From the NCBI RefSeq assembly GCF_026625785.1, contig NZ_CP113063.1:62001-126000 (forward strand): a stretch of 64,000 nt of DNA, given 5' to 3'. The stretch is from Gordonia sp. SL306 (lineage in GTDB: Bacteria > Actinomycetota > Actinomycetes > Mycobacteriales > Mycobacteriaceae). Under the pieces are notes generated by a model. The model did not search any database and had not been told where the DNA came from. It saw only the letters and a program-made list of their open reading frames with translations. Position numbers and translations under genes: made by a program. This document shows positions 36,690 through 46,986 of the stretch, piece after piece (the first letter of the stretch is position 1; each line of letters starts with the position of its first letter).

Positions 36690-38135
36690 CTAGGTGTGTT
36701 CGGGGTGATCGTCGGCGTCGTCGGGGGTGCCGTCGGCGACATCGGGGGTGCCGTCGGCGACATCCGTGGTGCCGTCGGCGACGTCGGGGGTGCTGTCGGC
36801 GTCATCCGTGGTGCTCTCGGCGACATCGGGGGTGCTGTCGGCGACGTCGGGGTTGCTGTCGGCGACATCGGGGTTGCTGTCGGCGACATCGGGGTTGCTG
36901 TCGGCGACATCGGAGGTGCCGTCGGCGACATCGGGGTTGCTGTCGGCGGTGTCGTCGATCTCCGACTCGAGCACCCAGTCGTCGGTGGAGGATTCCGCGG
37001 TCAGCGGCTCCCCGTCGTCGGCCCGGGGTGTGTGGCGCGCGATCGCGGCCGCGAGTGCGGCCTCGGCGGGACTGTCGCCGGGCTCCTCGGCCGCACGTCG
37101 GGCCCGGCCACGTCTCGTGCCCGCGTCGGTGTCGCGATCGTCATCGGCGTCTGCGTCGTAGCGGTCGTCGACGTAACCGGCGACCCCGAGCTCTTCGAGT
37201 TCTTCGGCCCGCTGCGGGTGATAGATCTCCAGCCCGTGCTCACGACCACGTGGTGCGAGGACGAAGTAGGCTGCCGCACAGGCGAACACCAATACCGCGG
37301 TGAACACGTTGATCCTGGTTCCGAAGATGTGGGTGGCCGGATCGGAACGCATCAGTTCCACGCCGAAACGGCCGACGCAATAGCCGGCCACATACAGCGC
37401 GAACAGACGTCCGTGGCCGATCCGGAATTGCCGGTCGACGACGACGAGCAGGATCACCACAAGGACGTTCCACAGCAGCTCGTAGAGGAAAGTCGGATGC
37501 ACGATGGCAACCACATGGCCGTTGGAGGTACCGCTGATCAGGCCGGGGTCGGCGACCCCGTTCGCATCGACGCGCTCGTAGATCTTCAAGCCCCACGGCA
37601 CGGTCGTCTCGCGACCGTAGAGCTCCTGGTTGAAGTAGTTCCCGAGGCGGCCGATGGCCTGGGCCAGCAGGATCGCCGGTGCGAGCGCGTCACCGAACGG
37701 GGGCAACCTGATGCCGTGTCGTCGCGCACCGATCCAGGCGCCGAGCGCTCCGAGCAGTACGGCACCCCAGATGCCGAGGCCGCCATCCCAGATCTTCAGT
37801 GCGTCGATCGGCTCCTTCGGGCCGTCGCCGAAGTAGGTCTGCCAGTCGGTGGCCACGTGGTACAGCCGCCCGCCGACGAGGCCGAAGGGCACCGCCCAGA
37901 TCGCGACGTCGAGGACCTCGCCATCTTGCCCGCCTCGGGCCTTCCAGCGGCGATTGCCCCACCAGACCGCGACGATGATGCCGACGATGATGCAGAGGGC
38001 GTATGCGCGGAGCGGAAACGGCCCCAGGTGCCAGACGCCCTCCGGCGGGCTCGGAAGGTAGGCCAGGACCATCGATCCTGCGGATCCAGTCCCGTCGAGA
38101 GTTGTCGGCCCAGCAAGGGGTGTCGGCACCGTCAC
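36690..38135 (-). CDS. lgt: Prolipoprotein diacylglyceryl transferase with repetitive C-terminal tail
   Basis: The enzyme part (about 1-305) is a multi-pass membrane protein with the Lgt signature GRLGNYFNQELYG, the GGRLYHVATDW segment and HPTFLYELLWN; it attaches diacylglycerol to the cysteine of lipoprotein precursors. It is followed by a long acidic cytoplasmic extension (to residue 481), ending in about a dozen copies of a seven-residue unit such as DVADSNP. Mycobacterial Lgt proteins also have acidic C-terminal extensions, but this perfect heptad repeat comes from a 21-bp DNA minisatellite. Start GTG 38135. It sits downstream of trpA as in mycobacteria. Confidence 0.93.
   Translation of the reverse strand: MTVPTPLAGPTTLDGTGSAGSMVLAYLPSPPEGVWHLGPFPLRAYALCIIVGIIVAVWWGNRRWKARGGQDGEVLDVAIWAVPFGLVGGRLYHVATDWQTYFGDGPKEPIDALKIWDGGLGIWGAVLLGALGAWIGARRHGIRLPPFGDALAPAILLAQAIGRLGNYFNQELYGRETTVPWGLKIYERVDANGVADPGLISGTSNGHVVAIVHPTFLYELLWNVLVVILLVVVDRQFRIGHGRLFALYVAGYCVGRFGVELMRSDPATHIFGTRINVFTAVLVFACAAAYFVLAPRGREHGLEIYHPQRAEELEELGVAGYVDDRYDADADDDRDTDAGTRRGRARRAAEEPGDSPAEAALAAAIARHTPRADDGEPLTAESSTDDWVLESEIDDTADSNPDVADGTSDVADSNPDVADSNPDVADSNPDVADSTPDVAESTTDDADSTPDVADGTTDVADGTPDVADGTPDDADDHPEHT
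36711..36941 (-). repeat. 21-bp minisatellite in the 3' end of lgt (11 units)
   Basis: Eleven consecutive 21-bp units, with type sequence GTCGGCGACATCGGGGTTGCT on the plus strand, run from 36711 to 36941, differing at a few positions. Rotated, the units read GGTTGCTGTCGGCG plus seven variable bases. A similar array with the same 14-base core lies in bioD. Confidence 0.85.
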
Positions 38136-38188
38136 GCTGCCACCCTAACCGACCGACCGATCCGGACCGTGGACCGGCGGTGGGACGC

Positions 38189-39037
38189 TTACGCTCCGCG
38201 TGGAGCCGAGCCGGCAGGGGTCGCCGCACGGACGCCCTCGGCGAGTTCGCCGACCAGCGCCGCGAGCTCGCTCGTGCCGACCTTGGCCGCCGACACGAGG
38301 GCCGAGCCCACGATCACGCCGTCGGCGTAACTCGCGATCTCGGCAGCCTGCGCTCCGCTGCGAACGCCCAGACCGACACCGATCGGGATGTCCGAGTGTG
38401 CCCGCACCCGCGCACAGAGTTCCGGCGCGGCGTCGGACACCGCGTCACGGGCGCCCGTGACACCCATCGTCGAGGCGGCGTAGACGAACCCGCGCGACGC
38501 ATCGACGGTGAGGGCCAATCGTTCGGTTGTCGATGACGGCGCGACGAGATAGATGCGGTCGAGGTCGTGTGCGTCGGACGCGGCCTCCCAGGCGGCGCCC
38601 TCCTCGGGAATGAGGTTCGGGGTGATCAGGCCGGCACCGCCTGCGCTCGCCAGATCGTGGGCGAACCGGTCCACGCCGTACTGCAGCACCGGATTCCAGT
38701 AGCTCATGACGACGGCCTGGCCGCCGGCCGCGGAGATGGCCTCCACGGCCGTGAAGACGTCGCGGACCCGCACGCCGTTGGCGAGCGCCAGGTCGGCGGC
38801 CTCCTGGATGGTCGGTCCATCCATCACCGGATCGGAGTACGGCACGCCGACCTCGATGATGTCGCAGCCGGCCTCGACCATCGTCCGGAAGTACTCCACC
38901 GACTTCTCGACCGTGGGATAGCCCACGGGCAGGTATCCGATCAGCGCGCTGCGACCCTCGTCACGGCATCGGGCGAAGGTCGGGCCGAGCTTCGAGCGCG
39001 CTGTGTGGGTCACGGCGGCAGATTCCTGGGCACTCAT
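38189..39037 (-). CDS. trpA: Tryptophan synthase alpha subunit
   Basis: The 282-residue TIM-barrel protein has the catalytic glutamate in [19 protein letters not shown] along with the second acid (the D of YSDP) and the phosphate-binding GLGVRSG and [10 protein letters not shown] loops. It splits indole-glycerol phosphate to indole and glyceraldehyde 3-phosphate. ATG 39037 overlaps the trpB stop by ATGA. It ends the trp portion of the cluster, 54 bases before lgt. Confidence 0.95.
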   Translation of the reverse strand: MSAQESAAVTHTARSKLGPTFARCRDEGRSALIGYLPVGYPTVEKSVEYFRTMVEAGCDIIEVGVPYSDPVMDGPTIQEAADLALANGVRVRDVFTAVEAISAAGGQAVVMSYWNPVLQYGVDRFAHDLASAGGAGLITPNLIPEEGAAWEAASDAHDLDRIYLVAPSSTTERLALTVDASRGFVYAASTMGVTGARDAVSDAAPELCARVRAHSDIPIGVGLGVRSGAQAAEIASYADGVIVGSALVSAAKVGTSELAALVGELAEGVRAATPAGSAPRGA

Positions 39038-40350
39038 ACCGTCTCCCCTGTCTGTTCGCCGCCTGCCGCCGCCTCGTCCTGTGATGGGGGCTTGTCGAAC
39101 AGGTGGAACCATTCCGCTGCGGTGTCGACGTCCTTGTCACCACGACCGGACAGGCTCACGACGATGATCGCGCCGTCACCGAGTTCCCGGCCGAGCTTGA
39201 GCGCGCCGGCAACCGCGTGCGCGGACTCGATGGCCGGGATGATGCCCTCGCGCCGGCTCAGCAACGCGAGCGCGTCCATCGCCTCCGTGTCGGTGATCGG
39301 CCGGTAATCGGCGCGGCCGATGTCTTTCAGATACGCGTGCTCCGGTCCGACGCCGGGATAGTCGAGACCTGCAGAGATCGAATGCGATTCGATGGTCTGC
39401 CCGTCCTCGTCCTGCAACAGGTAGGAGTAGGCCCCCTGGAATGCGCCCGGTGTTCCGCCCGTGAAGGTCGCGGCATGCCGGCCCGTCTCGACACCGTCGC
39501 CCGCAGCCTCGTAACCGATGAGCCGCACGCCCGCATCGTCGATGAACGGATGGAAGATCCCGATCGCGTTGGAGCCGCCACCGACACACGCGACCACGGC
39601 GTCGGGCAGGCGCCCGACCTGCTCCTGGATCTGCGCGCGTGCCTCCAACCCGACGACACGCTGAAAATCGCGCACCATCGCAGGGAACGGATGTGGACCG
39701 GCGGCCGTGCCGAAGCAGTAATAAGTGTTGTGCGCGTTGGTCACCCAGTCGCGCATCGCCTCGTTGATGGCATCCTTGAGAGTCGCCGAACCGTTGTCGA
39801 CAGCGATCACTTCGGCGCCGAGGAGCCGCATCCGGGCCACGTTCAGGGCCTGCCGATCGGTGTCGACCCGGCCCATGTAGACGACGCATTCGAGACCGAG
39901 CAAGGCACAGGCGGTCGCGGTGGCGACACCGTGCTGACCGGCGCCGGTCTCGGCGATCACCCGCGACTTGCCCATGCGCTGCGCCAGCAATGCCTGTCCG
40001 AGCACATTGTTGATCTTGTGCGAGCCGGTGTGGTTCAGATCCTCACGCTTGAGGAAAAGCCTTGCGCCGCCTGCATCTTCACGAAGTCGCGCCGCTTCGT
40101 ACAGCGGCGACGGCCGTCCGGTGTAGTCCCGCTGCAACCGGTCGAGCTCGGCGAGGTAGTCATCATCGCTACGCAGTTTCTGGTACGTCGTGGTGACCTC
40201 GTCGATCACCGCCATCAACGCCTCGGGGACGTGCCGTCCGCCGTAGACACCGAAATGGCCGCTCTCGTCGGGTTCGATCGATGTACGCGTGGTGAGCCCG
40301 ACACTCATGGCCGGGTAGGGAACGTTGGGAGAATCGGTATTCGCGCTCAC
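39034..40350 (-). CDS. trpB: Tryptophan synthase beta subunit
   Basis: The 438-residue PLP enzyme condenses indole with serine. The cofactor lysine lies in [11 protein letters not shown], the catalytic glutamate in [12 protein letters not shown], and the phosphate-binding loop is [10 protein letters not shown]. The N-terminus is about 30 residues longer than the E. coli enzyme, as in other actinobacteria. It starts with GTG 40350, 45 bases after trpC. Confidence 0.95.
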   Translation of the reverse strand: MSANTDSPNVPYPAMSVGLTTRTSIEPDESGHFGVYGGRHVPEALMAVIDEVTTTYQKLRSDDDYLAELDRLQRDYTGRPSPLYEAARLREDAGGARLFLKREDLNHTGSHKINNVLGQALLAQRMGKSRVIAETGAGQHGVATATACALLGLECVVYMGRVDTDRQALNVARMRLLGAEVIAVDNGSATLKDAINEAMRDWVTNAHNTYYCFGTAAGPHPFPAMVRDFQRVVGLEARAQIQEQVGRLPDAVVACVGGGSNAIGIFHPFIDDAGVRLIGYEAAGDGVETGRHAATFTGGTPGAFQGAYSYLLQDEDGQTIESHSISAGLDYPGVGPEHAYLKDIGRADYRPITDTEAMDALALLSRREGIIPAIESAHAVAGALKLGRELGDGAIIVVSLSGRGDKDVDTAAEWFHLFDKPPSQDEAAAGGEQTGETV

Positions 40351-40395
40351 GGTCTCTTGTCGTCGGCTATCGGGGTCAGCGGGCGGAAATTGCCG

Positions 40396-41214
40396 TCAGC
40401 GAACCGGTTTCGGGCAGGAAGGGTGAGTCCCGGCGGTGACCAGCTCGGAGACGGCGGCCCGCGGGTTGCCACTGGTGACGAGTCCCTCACCGACGAGCAC
40501 CGCATCTGCACCCGCACCTGCATAGGCCAGCAGGTCGGCGGTGCCGCGCACGCCGGATTCGGCAACCCGGATCACCCGGGTCGGCAGTCCGGGGGCGATG
40601 CGGGCAAAGGAGTCGCGGTCGACTTCGAGGGTCTTCAGATTGCGTGCGTTGACACCCACCACCGAAGCACCGGCCTCGAGCGCGCGATCGGCCTCTTCCT
40701 CGGTGTGCACCTCGACGAGTGCGGTCATGCCGAGGCTCTCGGTGCGGTCGAGCAACGATGCCAGGACGTTCTGCTCGAGTGCCGCGACGATCAACAGGAT
40801 CACGTCGGCACCGTGGGCCCGGGCCTCATGGATCTGATAGGGCCCGACGATGAAGTCCTTGCGCAGCACCGGGATGTTCACCGCTGCGCGCACACTGTCG
40901 AGATCGGCGAGCGACCCGCGGAAGCGTCGCTGCTCGGTCAACACGCTGATGATGCGAGCGCCGCCGGCCTCATAGGCGGCGGCGAGTTCGGCGGGATCGG
41001 CGATGGTCGCCAGATCACCCTTGGATGGGCTGGCGCGCTTCACCTCGGCGATGACCCCGATGCCCGGCTTGTTGAACGCGGCCATGGCATCGATGGGTTC
41101 GGGAGCCTGCACGGACGCCGCCTTGATCGCCGCGTAATCGACCACGGCTTCGCGCGCGGCGACGTCAGCTTTCACTCCCTCGAGGATGGAGTCGAGGACA
41201 GTCGGCGTACTCAC
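40396..41214 (-). CDS. trpC: Indole-3-glycerol-phosphate synthase
   Basis: This is a 272-residue TIM-barrel enzyme with [11 protein letters not shown] (catalytic Lys), [13 protein letters not shown] and [10 protein letters not shown]. It acts before trpA/trpB. I start at GTG 41214 ([14 protein letters not shown]), which matches the mycobacterial N-terminus and has AAAGGGGG upstream; the reading continues open to 41328 but would overlap the preceding gene. It is a monofunctional TrpC with no fused TrpF. Confidence 0.94.
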   Translation of the reverse strand: MSTPTVLDSILEGVKADVAAREAVVDYAAIKAASVQAPEPIDAMAAFNKPGIGVIAEVKRASPSKGDLATIADPAELAAAYEAGGARIISVLTEQRRFRGSLADLDSVRAAVNIPVLRKDFIVGPYQIHEARAHGADVILLIVAALEQNVLASLLDRTESLGMTALVEVHTEEEADRALEAGASVVGVNARNLKTLEVDRDSFARIAPGLPTRVIRVAESGVRGTADLLAYAGAGADAVLVGEGLVTSGNPRAAVSELVTAGTHPSCPKPVR

Positions 41215-41248
41215 GACGTGTGGGCCCCCTTTCGATGTTCGTGTGTTC

Positions 41249-42058
41249 TCAGGGTAGACCGGTGCCCGAATCGTCCTGTGGCCGGGTTGGCCGCTCACGG
41301 CCGTCGTCCGCAGGGGTCTCCGGGACATCGGTGGGATCGATCCCGGTGTCGAGTGCGTCCCACATCATGCGTTCGTTCGCGGCGGGTCCTTCGTTACGCT
41401 CGTCCGCCCGCGCGGCGTCCTCGGACGCCGTGTCACCGGTGGTCGCGGTGCCGGTTGTGGCACCGGTGGTGCGCTCGTGCTCGGCGAAGATCTGACGCTC
41501 CAGTTCGGCTCGTCGCGCGCCCGGACTCTTGTACTTCGACGACATCCCGGCCCCACCGGCCACCCGGAGCAGGAGCACGCCTGCCAGGACCGCGCACACG
41601 GTGCCGGCGAGCGCGACCACCGCCGCCCAGGAATTGGTGGTGATCAGGAGTACCTGGAAACGGCCGGGGAGATTGGCGGCTTCGGCGGCGTAGCCGGAGT
41701 CGGCACCACCGGTCATCAGTGAGATCGCGGGGATGGCGGCGAGGACACCGCCCGCCGCGACGAGTATCGCGATCACGCGTAGACCCCAGCCACGCACCGA
41801 GAACGCTGCGAGGATGGCCGCGAGCAGAACCAGCGCCAGGGGTGTGAGCCACGGACTCCAGTCCGAACCCTTGACGTCGAAATCCCGTGCCGGGGCCAGA
41901 CCGTCCGCGGCGAGTACCCGGCACCACACCAGCCGCGACGCCGACCAGAAGGCCAGCGCCGCGAGCGCCAGCAGGATCGCGGCGAGCATCTGACGTCGCC
42001 GCATGAACGACTTCGCGGCGGCCGCCGGATCGGTGCTCGAGGGAGTCGGCGCGTTCAT
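41249..42058 (-). CDS. Tryptophan-operon-associated membrane protein (TIGR02234-like)
   Basis: The 269-residue protein has four membrane segments in the first 190 residues ([76 protein letters not shown]) and a long charged cytoplasmic tail. It occupies the same place, between trpE and trpC, as Rv1610 in mycobacteria. Its role is unknown; transport or membrane tethering of the pathway is a guess. ATG 42058 overlaps the trpE stop by four bases. Confidence 0.85.
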   Translation of the reverse strand: MNAPTPSSTDPAAAAKSFMRRRQMLAAILLALAALAFWSASRLVWCRVLAADGLAPARDFDVKGSDWSPWLTPLALVLLAAILAAFSVRGWGLRVIAILVAAGGVLAAIPAISLMTGGADSGYAAEAANLPGRFQVLLITTNSWAAVVALAGTVCAVLAGVLLLRVAGGAGMSSKYKSPGARRAELERQIFAEHERTTGATTGTATTGDTASEDAARADERNEGPAANERMMWDALDTGIDPTDVPETPADDGRERPTRPQDDSGTGLP

Positions 42059-43617
42059 CGGGTCCCGCTCTCCACCGTGACCCCGTCGGCGGCGTCCGAT
42101 CCGACGCGGCGCATGGTGCCGGCCGCGGCCACCGCGTTGAGTACTGCGGTCGCCTTGTTGCGCGCCTCGTTGTACTCGTATTCGGGTTCGCTGTCGGCGA
42201 CCACGCCGCCGCCTGCCTGCACGAAGGCACGCCCGCCCGACATCAGCGCCGTGCGGATCGCGATCGCGGTGTCCGCGTTGCCGGCGAAATCCAGATACCC
42301 GACGATCCCGCCGTAGAGGCCGCGTCGCGTGAGCTCGTGCTCGTCGATGAGTTCCATGGCACGCACCTTCGGCGCGCCGGTGAGTGTGCCCGCCGGGAAA
42401 CACGCGGTGACCGCGTCGAGCGCGTGCTTGTCGTCGCGTAGCGTCCCGGACACCGTCGAGACGAGGTGCATGACATGGCTGTACCGCTCGACGTGGCGGT
42501 AATCGCTGACCTTGACCGTGCCGGGGCGGCAGACCCGACCGAGGTCGTTACGGCCGAGATCGACAAGCATCAGATGCTCGGCGTTCTCCTTCTCGTCTTC
42601 CACCAGGCCCTTGGCGAGGAGCTGATCCTCTTCCTCGGTGGCACCGCGCCAGCGCGTGCCCGCGATGGGATGGGTGGTTGCCACTCCGTCGGACACGGTG
42701 ACGAGGGCTTCGGGGCTGCTGCCGACGATGGTGAACGGACCACTGCCTGCACCTTGGTGACCGGGCATCCGAAGGAGATACATGTACGGACTCGGATTGG
42801 ACGCGCGCAGCACCCGATAGACGTCGACCGGATCGGCCTCGGTCTCCATCTCGAATCGCTGCGACGGGACCACCTGGAACGCCTCGCCCGCTTCGATCTC
42901 GCCGACCAGGGTCGTGACGATCTCGCTGTACTCCGCGAGCGTCCGCTGTGACCGGTACTCCGGCATCGGACGGTCGAAATGCGACACCGTGGACGGTGAC
43001 GGGGCGGCCAGGGCCTCGGTCATGCGGTCGAGCCGTGCGACCGCGTCGTGGTAGGCCTGCTCGACCCGCTCGGATGAGCCGTCCCAGTTCACCGCGTTCG
43101 CGATCAGGGTGATGGTGCCTTCGTGGTGATCGACAGCGGCGAGGTCGGTCGCCAGCAGCATCATCATGTCGGGCAGTCCCAGATCGTCGGTCGTGGTCTC
43201 CGGGAGCCGCTCGAGCCGGCGCACCATGTCGTAGGCGAAGAATCCGACGAAGCCACCGGTCAGCGGCGGCATGTCGGGGAACGGGTCGGTGGCCAGCAGG
43301 CGCAACGACTCGGCCAACGCCTCGACCGGGTCGCCCCCGTCGGGCGCGCCGGTGGGGACCTCTCCCCACCAGCGGGCCTCACCGTCGACAACGGTGAGCG
43401 CCGACGGCGACTGCACGCCGATGAACGACCAGCGCGACCAGGAACGGCCGTTCTCCGCCGACTCCAGCAGGAAGGTGCCCTCCCGGTCGCCGGCGAGTTT
43501 CCGGTACGCCGACAACGGTGTCTCGGAGTCGGCGAGCACCTTGCGGGTGACGGGGACGACGCGGTGATCGGCCGCGAGGTCGAGGAACTCCGCGAGGGTG
43601 GTCGTGTCGGGGCTCAT
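42055..43617 (-). CDS. trpE: Anthranilate synthase component I
   Basis: The 520-residue chorismate-binding enzyme contains the inhibitor-site motif [18 protein letters not shown], the catalytic [36 protein letters not shown] and [12 protein letters not shown]. It makes anthranilate together with a glutaminase subunit (TrpG), which is not in this window, nor is trpD. The LLES motif suggests tryptophan feedback inhibition. ATG 43617 overlaps the stop of the upstream tautomerase gene as ATGA. Confidence 0.95.
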   Translation of the reverse strand: MSPDTTTLAEFLDLAADHRVVPVTRKVLADSETPLSAYRKLAGDREGTFLLESAENGRSWSRWSFIGVQSPSALTVVDGEARWWGEVPTGAPDGGDPVEALAESLRLLATDPFPDMPPLTGGFVGFFAYDMVRRLERLPETTTDDLGLPDMMMLLATDLAAVDHHEGTITLIANAVNWDGSSERVEQAYHDAVARLDRMTEALAAPSPSTVSHFDRPMPEYRSQRTLAEYSEIVTTLVGEIEAGEAFQVVPSQRFEMETEADPVDVYRVLRASNPSPYMYLLRMPGHQGAGSGPFTIVGSSPEALVTVSDGVATTHPIAGTRWRGATEEEDQLLAKGLVEDEKENAEHLMLVDLGRNDLGRVCRPGTVKVSDYRHVERYSHVMHLVSTVSGTLRDDKHALDAVTACFPAGTLTGAPKVRAMELIDEHELTRRGLYGGIVGYLDFAGNADTAIAIRTALMSGGRAFVQAGGGVVADSEPEYEYNEARNKATAVLNAVAAAGTMRRVGSDAADGVTVESGTR

Positions 43618-43793
43618 CCCAGCGGCTCGCCGCCGACGCCCCACTGCTGACGCGGGATCTCGGTGATGGTCACCCACACCGAGTCGGGATTCTTGCCGGT
43701 CGCCTTCGCGTAGGCATCGGTCACCGCCGCGATGGTCTCCCGTTTGACCCGGTCGGACAGGCCCGGGGTCTGCGAGATCTGGATCATTGGCAT
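43614..43793 (-). CDS. Small 4-oxalocrotonate tautomerase-family protein
   Basis: The 59-residue product ([20 protein letters not shown] at the start) has the diagnostic catalytic proline directly after the initiator Met, two short helices and the strand VWVTITEIP before WGVGGEPLG. Such enzymes act as homohexamers on keto-enol or related chemistry. It lies between hisI and trpE, and its stop overlaps the trpE start, so it is translated with the pathway genes. An in-frame stop just upstream fixes ATG 43793 as the start. The substrate is unknown. Confidence 0.85.
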   Translation of the reverse strand: MPMIQISQTPGLSDRVKRETIAAVTDAYAKATGKNPDSVWVTITEIPRQQWGVGGEPLG

Positions 43794-43831
43794 TCGGCGC
43801 CGTCACCGCCTTTCTTCTCGGGTGGTCGCGT

Positions 43832-44224
43832 TCATTCTCCCCCGCCGACGGGAGACGCCCCGTCGGCCGGGGGTGCGTCAGATGCCGCGAGCGGCAGCGA
43901 CGGGGTGTCGAAACAACTGTGATTGCCGGTGTGGCAGGCGGCGCCGACCTGGTCGACCACCAACAACACGGTGTCGCCGTCACAGTCGAGCCGGACGTCG
44001 TGCACGAATTGGGTGTGGCCGCTGGTCTCACCCTTCACCCAGTACTGCTGACGGGAGCGTGAATAGTAGGTCGCCCGTCGGGTTGCCAGAGTCTGTTCGA
44101 GCGCGGCGTCGTCCATCCACGCCATCATCAGGACGGTGCCGGTCTCGCGTTCCTGGGCGACCGCTGCGAACAACCCGTCGTCGTTGCGTTTCAGGCGGGC
44201 GGCGATGTCGTGGTCGAGAGCCAT
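43832..44224 (-). CDS. hisI: Phosphoribosyl-AMP cyclohydrolase
   Basis: The 130-residue protein has the family core [37 protein letters not shown] and the metal-binding [15 protein letters not shown] with [10 protein letters not shown]. It opens the purine ring in step three of histidine synthesis. It is monofunctional; the pyrophosphohydrolase (hisE) is elsewhere. ATG 44224 lies 47 bases after hisF. Confidence 0.94.
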   Translation of the reverse strand: MALDHDIAARLKRNDDGLFAAVAQERETGTVLMMAWMDDAALEQTLATRRATYYSRSRQQYWVKGETSGHTQFVHDVRLDCDGDTVLLVVDQVGAACHTGNHSCFDTPSLPLAASDAPPADGASPVGGGE

Positions 44225-44270
44225 CTTCGGGGTCCTGTCGTGTTGTCGAGTGCGTACGGGGAACGTCGCG

Positions 44271-45044
44271 TCAACGGACGATGATTCCCTCGGCCGCCAT
44301 CGCGGCCTTCACGTCGGGGATGGTCAGCTCGCCGAAGTGGAACACCGACGCAGCCAGAACCGCGTCGGCGCCGGCCGCCACGGCTGGTGCGAAGTCGGCG
44401 ACCGCGCCCGCGCCGCCACTCGCGATCACCGGGACGTCGACCTCCGCGCGGACCGCGGCCAGCATGCGCAGATCGAAGCCACGCTTGGTGCCGTCGGCAT
44501 CCATCGAGTTGAGCAGGATCTCACCGACGCCGAGTTCCTGCCCGCGCCGGGCCCACTCGACGGCGTCGATACCGGTTCCGCGGCGGCCTCCGTGGGTGGT
44601 GACCTCCCACCCCGACGGTGTGGGTTCGTCGCCGTCTGGAACGGTTCGCGCATCCACCGACAGCACGATGCACTGCGATCCGAACCGACGGCTCATCTCG
44701 GCGAGCACCTCGGGACGCGCGATCGCCGCGGTGTTGACGCTGACCTTGTCGGCTCCTGCCCGCAGCATGGTGTCGACGTCGTCGACCGTGCGGATACCGC
44801 CCCCCACGGTCAGCGGGATGAAGATCTGATCAGCCGTCCGTTTGACGACCTCGATCATCGTCGACCGGCCCGAACTCGACGCCGTGACGTCCAGGAAGGT
44901 CAGTTCGTCGGCCCCCTCGCCGTCATAGCGGGCCGCGAGTTCGACGGGATCACCTGCGTCGCGCAGGTTCTGGAAGTTGACTCCCTTGACGACCCGTCCG
45001 TCGTCCACGTCGAGACAAGGGATCACTCGCACCGCAACGGTCAT
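44271..45044 (-). CDS. hisF: Imidazole glycerol phosphate synthase, cyclase subunit
   Basis: The 257-residue TIM-barrel subunit has catalytic aspartates in [15 protein letters not shown] and [14 protein letters not shown]. It uses ammonia from HisH. ATG 45044 has GGGAGG upstream and is preceded by a 25-codon micro-ORF that repeats its own first 12 residues, ending in an ATGA overlap. Confidence 0.95.
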   Translation of the reverse strand: MTVAVRVIPCLDVDDGRVVKGVNFQNLRDAGDPVELAARYDGEGADELTFLDVTASSSGRSTMIEVVKRTADQIFIPLTVGGGIRTVDDVDTMLRAGADKVSVNTAAIARPEVLAEMSRRFGSQCIVLSVDARTVPDGDEPTPSGWEVTTHGGRRGTGIDAVEWARRGQELGVGEILLNSMDADGTKRGFDLRMLAAVRAEVDVPVIASGGAGAVADFAPAVAAGADAVLAASVFHFGELTIPDVKAAMAAEGIIVR

Positions 45045-45118
45045 CGAACAGTCCTCCCGATCGAGACGTCCCCGACAACACCGTCGAGACAAGGGATCAC
45101 GCGCACAGCGACGGTCAT
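45041..45118 (-). CDS. 25-codon micro-ORF duplicated from the hisF start
   Basis: It encodes [12 protein letters not shown], identical to the HisF N-terminus, followed by 13 unrelated residues ([13 protein letters not shown]). It has its own GGAGG site, begins in an ATGA overlap with the impA stop and ends in an ATGA overlap with hisF. Within the duplicated 36 coding bases the two copies differ at three positions, all synonymous third-codon positions. It may be only a duplication scar that keeps translational coupling from impA to hisF, or a translated leader peptide. Confidence 0.6.
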   Translation of the reverse strand: MTVAVRVIPCLDGVVGDVSIGRTVR

Positions 45119-45963
45119 GGCCGACCTCCGGAGTTCTCTGGGTGGCCTGCGCTCGGGGGCTGCGAAGCCCATTCGTCGCCGACCACGCCGTCGATGACGG
45201 CCATCAGTTCCTCGTGCAGCCCCGGGGCCGCACACACCAACGACGGTGACGCCGCCGTCCACGGCTCGCCTGCGAGATCGGTCGCAACCCCGCCGGCGGC
45301 GCGCACCAGTGCCGCACCCGCCGCGTTGTCCCACGCGTGGCGGCCGAAAGCAATTGCGCCGCCGAAGATCCCCGCGGCGGTGTAGGCCATGTCGACGCCC
45401 GTGCTGCCCGTCATCCGCAACCGGGCGACCCGAGAACTCAACGCCCGGATGACATCGACACGGCGCGTACCGGGATAACGACCCTTCGCCCGTTCGTTGA
45501 ACGGACCGTAGGCGATGGCCGAGGTCTGCAGGTCGATCGGGCTCAGCGGTGGCACGGGCTCGCCGTCGACGAGGAGCGGACCGTCGACATGACCGGCGTA
45601 GCGACGTCCCAGCAGCGGCAGCCAGGTCAGCCCGAGGACCGGGTCGCCGTCGACGAGCAGCCCGAGCAGGATGCCCGCCAGTGGGACACCTGTCGAGTAG
45701 TTGTAGGTGCCGTCGACCGGATCGAGCACCCAGACGGCTCCCTCGGTGACCGACGGCCCGCCGAATTCCTCACCGTGAACCGGGATCTGGGTGCGCTCGG
45801 CGAGTTCACCGGCGATCCGTCGTTCCAGATCGAGGTCGACCTGTGTGGCGAAGTCCGTGGGGCCCTTGGTGACTGCGCTCGGAGCGCCGAGTCCGGCCAC
45901 GAACTCGGCGGCCACCGAGTCGAGGATGGTGCTCGCCGTGTCGAGCAGTCGTGAGTGGTCCAT
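45115..45963 (-). CDS. impA: Inositol-monophosphatase family protein
   Basis: A 282-residue enzyme of the IMPase/FBPase superfamily with metal-binding [23 protein letters not shown] and the C-terminal [19 protein letters not shown]. The homologue in the same place in mycobacteria is ImpA (Rv1604), which dephosphorylates inositol phosphate; a histidinol-phosphatase role has been proposed for family members in his clusters and cannot be excluded. ATG 45963 overlaps the hisA stop by one base. Confidence 0.9.
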   Translation of the reverse strand: MDHSRLLDTASTILDSVAAEFVAGLGAPSAVTKGPTDFATQVDLDLERRIAGELAERTQIPVHGEEFGGPSVTEGAVWVLDPVDGTYNYSTGVPLAGILLGLLVDGDPVLGLTWLPLLGRRYAGHVDGPLLVDGEPVPPLSPIDLQTSAIAYGPFNERAKGRYPGTRRVDVIRALSSRVARLRMTGSTGVDMAYTAAGIFGGAIAFGRHAWDNAAGAALVRAAGGVATDLAGEPWTAASPSLVCAAPGLHEELMAVIDGVVGDEWASQPPSAGHPENSGGRP

Positions 45964-46706
45964 CACTTCCCGGCTACGGCGGACAGGGCCTGAGGCAGCG
46001 TGAACCGGCCCGCGTAGAGGGCCTTGCCGACAATCGCGCCTTCCACGCCACGGTCGACGAGTCCGGCTATCGCGACCAGGTCGTCGAGGGCCGATACCCC
46101 GCCAGAGGCGACGACCGGCGCCGACGTGGCCGCGGCGACTTCGCCCAGCAGCTCCAGATTCGGCCCGGCCAGTGTGCCGTCCTTGGAGACATCGGTGACG
46201 ACGTACCGAGCACAACCGTCGCGGTCGAGCCGCTCGAGAACCTCCCACAGGTCGCCGCCGTCGGTGACCCAGCCGCGACCGCGCAGACGGTAGGACTCCC
46301 CTTCTCGGATGACGTCGAGCCCGACCGCGATCCGGTCGCCGTACCGTTCGATCGCCCGTGCGCACCACTCCGGGTTCTCCAGCGCAGCCGTGCCGAGATT
46401 CACGCGGGTACAACCGGTCCCGAGCGCGGCGGCGAGGGAGTCGTCGTCGCGGATACCGCCGGAGAGTTCGACCTTCACGTCGAGTTCGCCGACGACGTCG
46501 GCGAGTAGTTCGCGGTTGTTACCGCGTCCGAACGCGGCGTCGAGATCGACCAGATGGATCCACTCGGCCCCGTCGGTCTGCCAGGCCAGCGCGGCCTCCC
46601 GCGGCGACCCGTATGAGGTCTCGGTGCCTGCCGCGCCTTGGACGAGTCGGACGGCCTGCCCGTCGGCGACGTCGACGGCGGGGAGGAGTTCAAGGGTGTT
46701 ACCCAT
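45963..46706 (-). CDS. priA: ProFAR isomerase, probably bifunctional PriA
   Basis: This 247-residue half-barrel isomerase shows [50 protein letters not shown] and [12 protein letters not shown]. In actinobacteria lacking trpF this protein (also called HisA) catalyses both the HisA and the TrpF reaction. No trpF occurs in the trp cluster here, which supports the dual role. ATG 46706 lies eight bases inside the preceding membrane protein gene. Confidence 0.92.
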   Translation of the reverse strand: MGNTLELLPAVDVADGQAVRLVQGAAGTETSYGSPREAALAWQTDGAEWIHLVDLDAAFGRGNNRELLADVVGELDVKVELSGGIRDDDSLAAALGTGCTRVNLGTAALENPEWCARAIERYGDRIAVGLDVIREGESYRLRGRGWVTDGGDLWEVLERLDRDGCARYVVTDVSKDGTLAGPNLELLGEVAAATSAPVVASGGVSALDDLVAIAGLVDRGVEGAIVGKALYAGRFTLPQALSAVAGK

Positions 46707-46986
46707 CGGTGGATGTGTTCCTGTCTGTCGGATCGGGGGTATCGGGCCGGTCAGAGCGCGCGGCCAGGATCTCATGCTCGGCGCGGGCGATCATGCGCCG
46801 GGAGACGCCGCCGATCACCCAGATCATCGCCAGCACCGCGATCAGTGCGATGACCAGGCCTGCGATGGGTGACCATTGCGCCACCAGCAGGATCACCGGG
46901 ATGGACACCAGCAGTACGACGACACCCGCGCCAAGCGAGTAAAGAACCAGCTTGCCGTAGGAGAATCGGGTGTCGTCGATGTTCAT
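46699..46986 (-). CDS. Small two-TMS membrane protein in the his operon
   Basis: The 95-residue protein has two closely spaced membrane helices ([20 protein letters not shown] and [17 protein letters not shown]) and a charged, Asp/Arg-rich tail. It overlaps the hisH stop by four bases and hisA by eight, so it is locked into the operon. No family function is known. Confidence 0.75.
   Translation of the reverse strand: MNIDDTRFSYGKLVLYSLGAGVVVLLVSIPVILLVAQWSPIAGLVIALIAVLAMIWVIGGVSRRMIARAEHEILAARSDRPDTPDPTDRNTSTDG

Noticed and set aside
36711..36941. Possible CRISPR array in the lgt region
   Set aside because: The 21-bp units are contiguous with no spacers and lie in frame within a gene; there are no cas genes.
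36696..38330. A 544-codon plus-strand reading opposite lgt
   Set aside because: It is the antisense of lgt and its GC-rich repeat; composition is a Val/Gly/Arg artefact, and lgt motifs are clear on the minus strand.
39103..41643. An 846-codon plus-strand reading opposite trpB and trpC
   Set aside because: Antisense frame kept open by high GC at third positions; no family resemblance, while trpB and trpC are unmistakable.
43618..43831. Trp leader peptide or T-box before trpE
   Set aside because: trpE is directly coupled to the tautomerase gene and hisI; there is no leader with tandem Trp codons and no T-box element.
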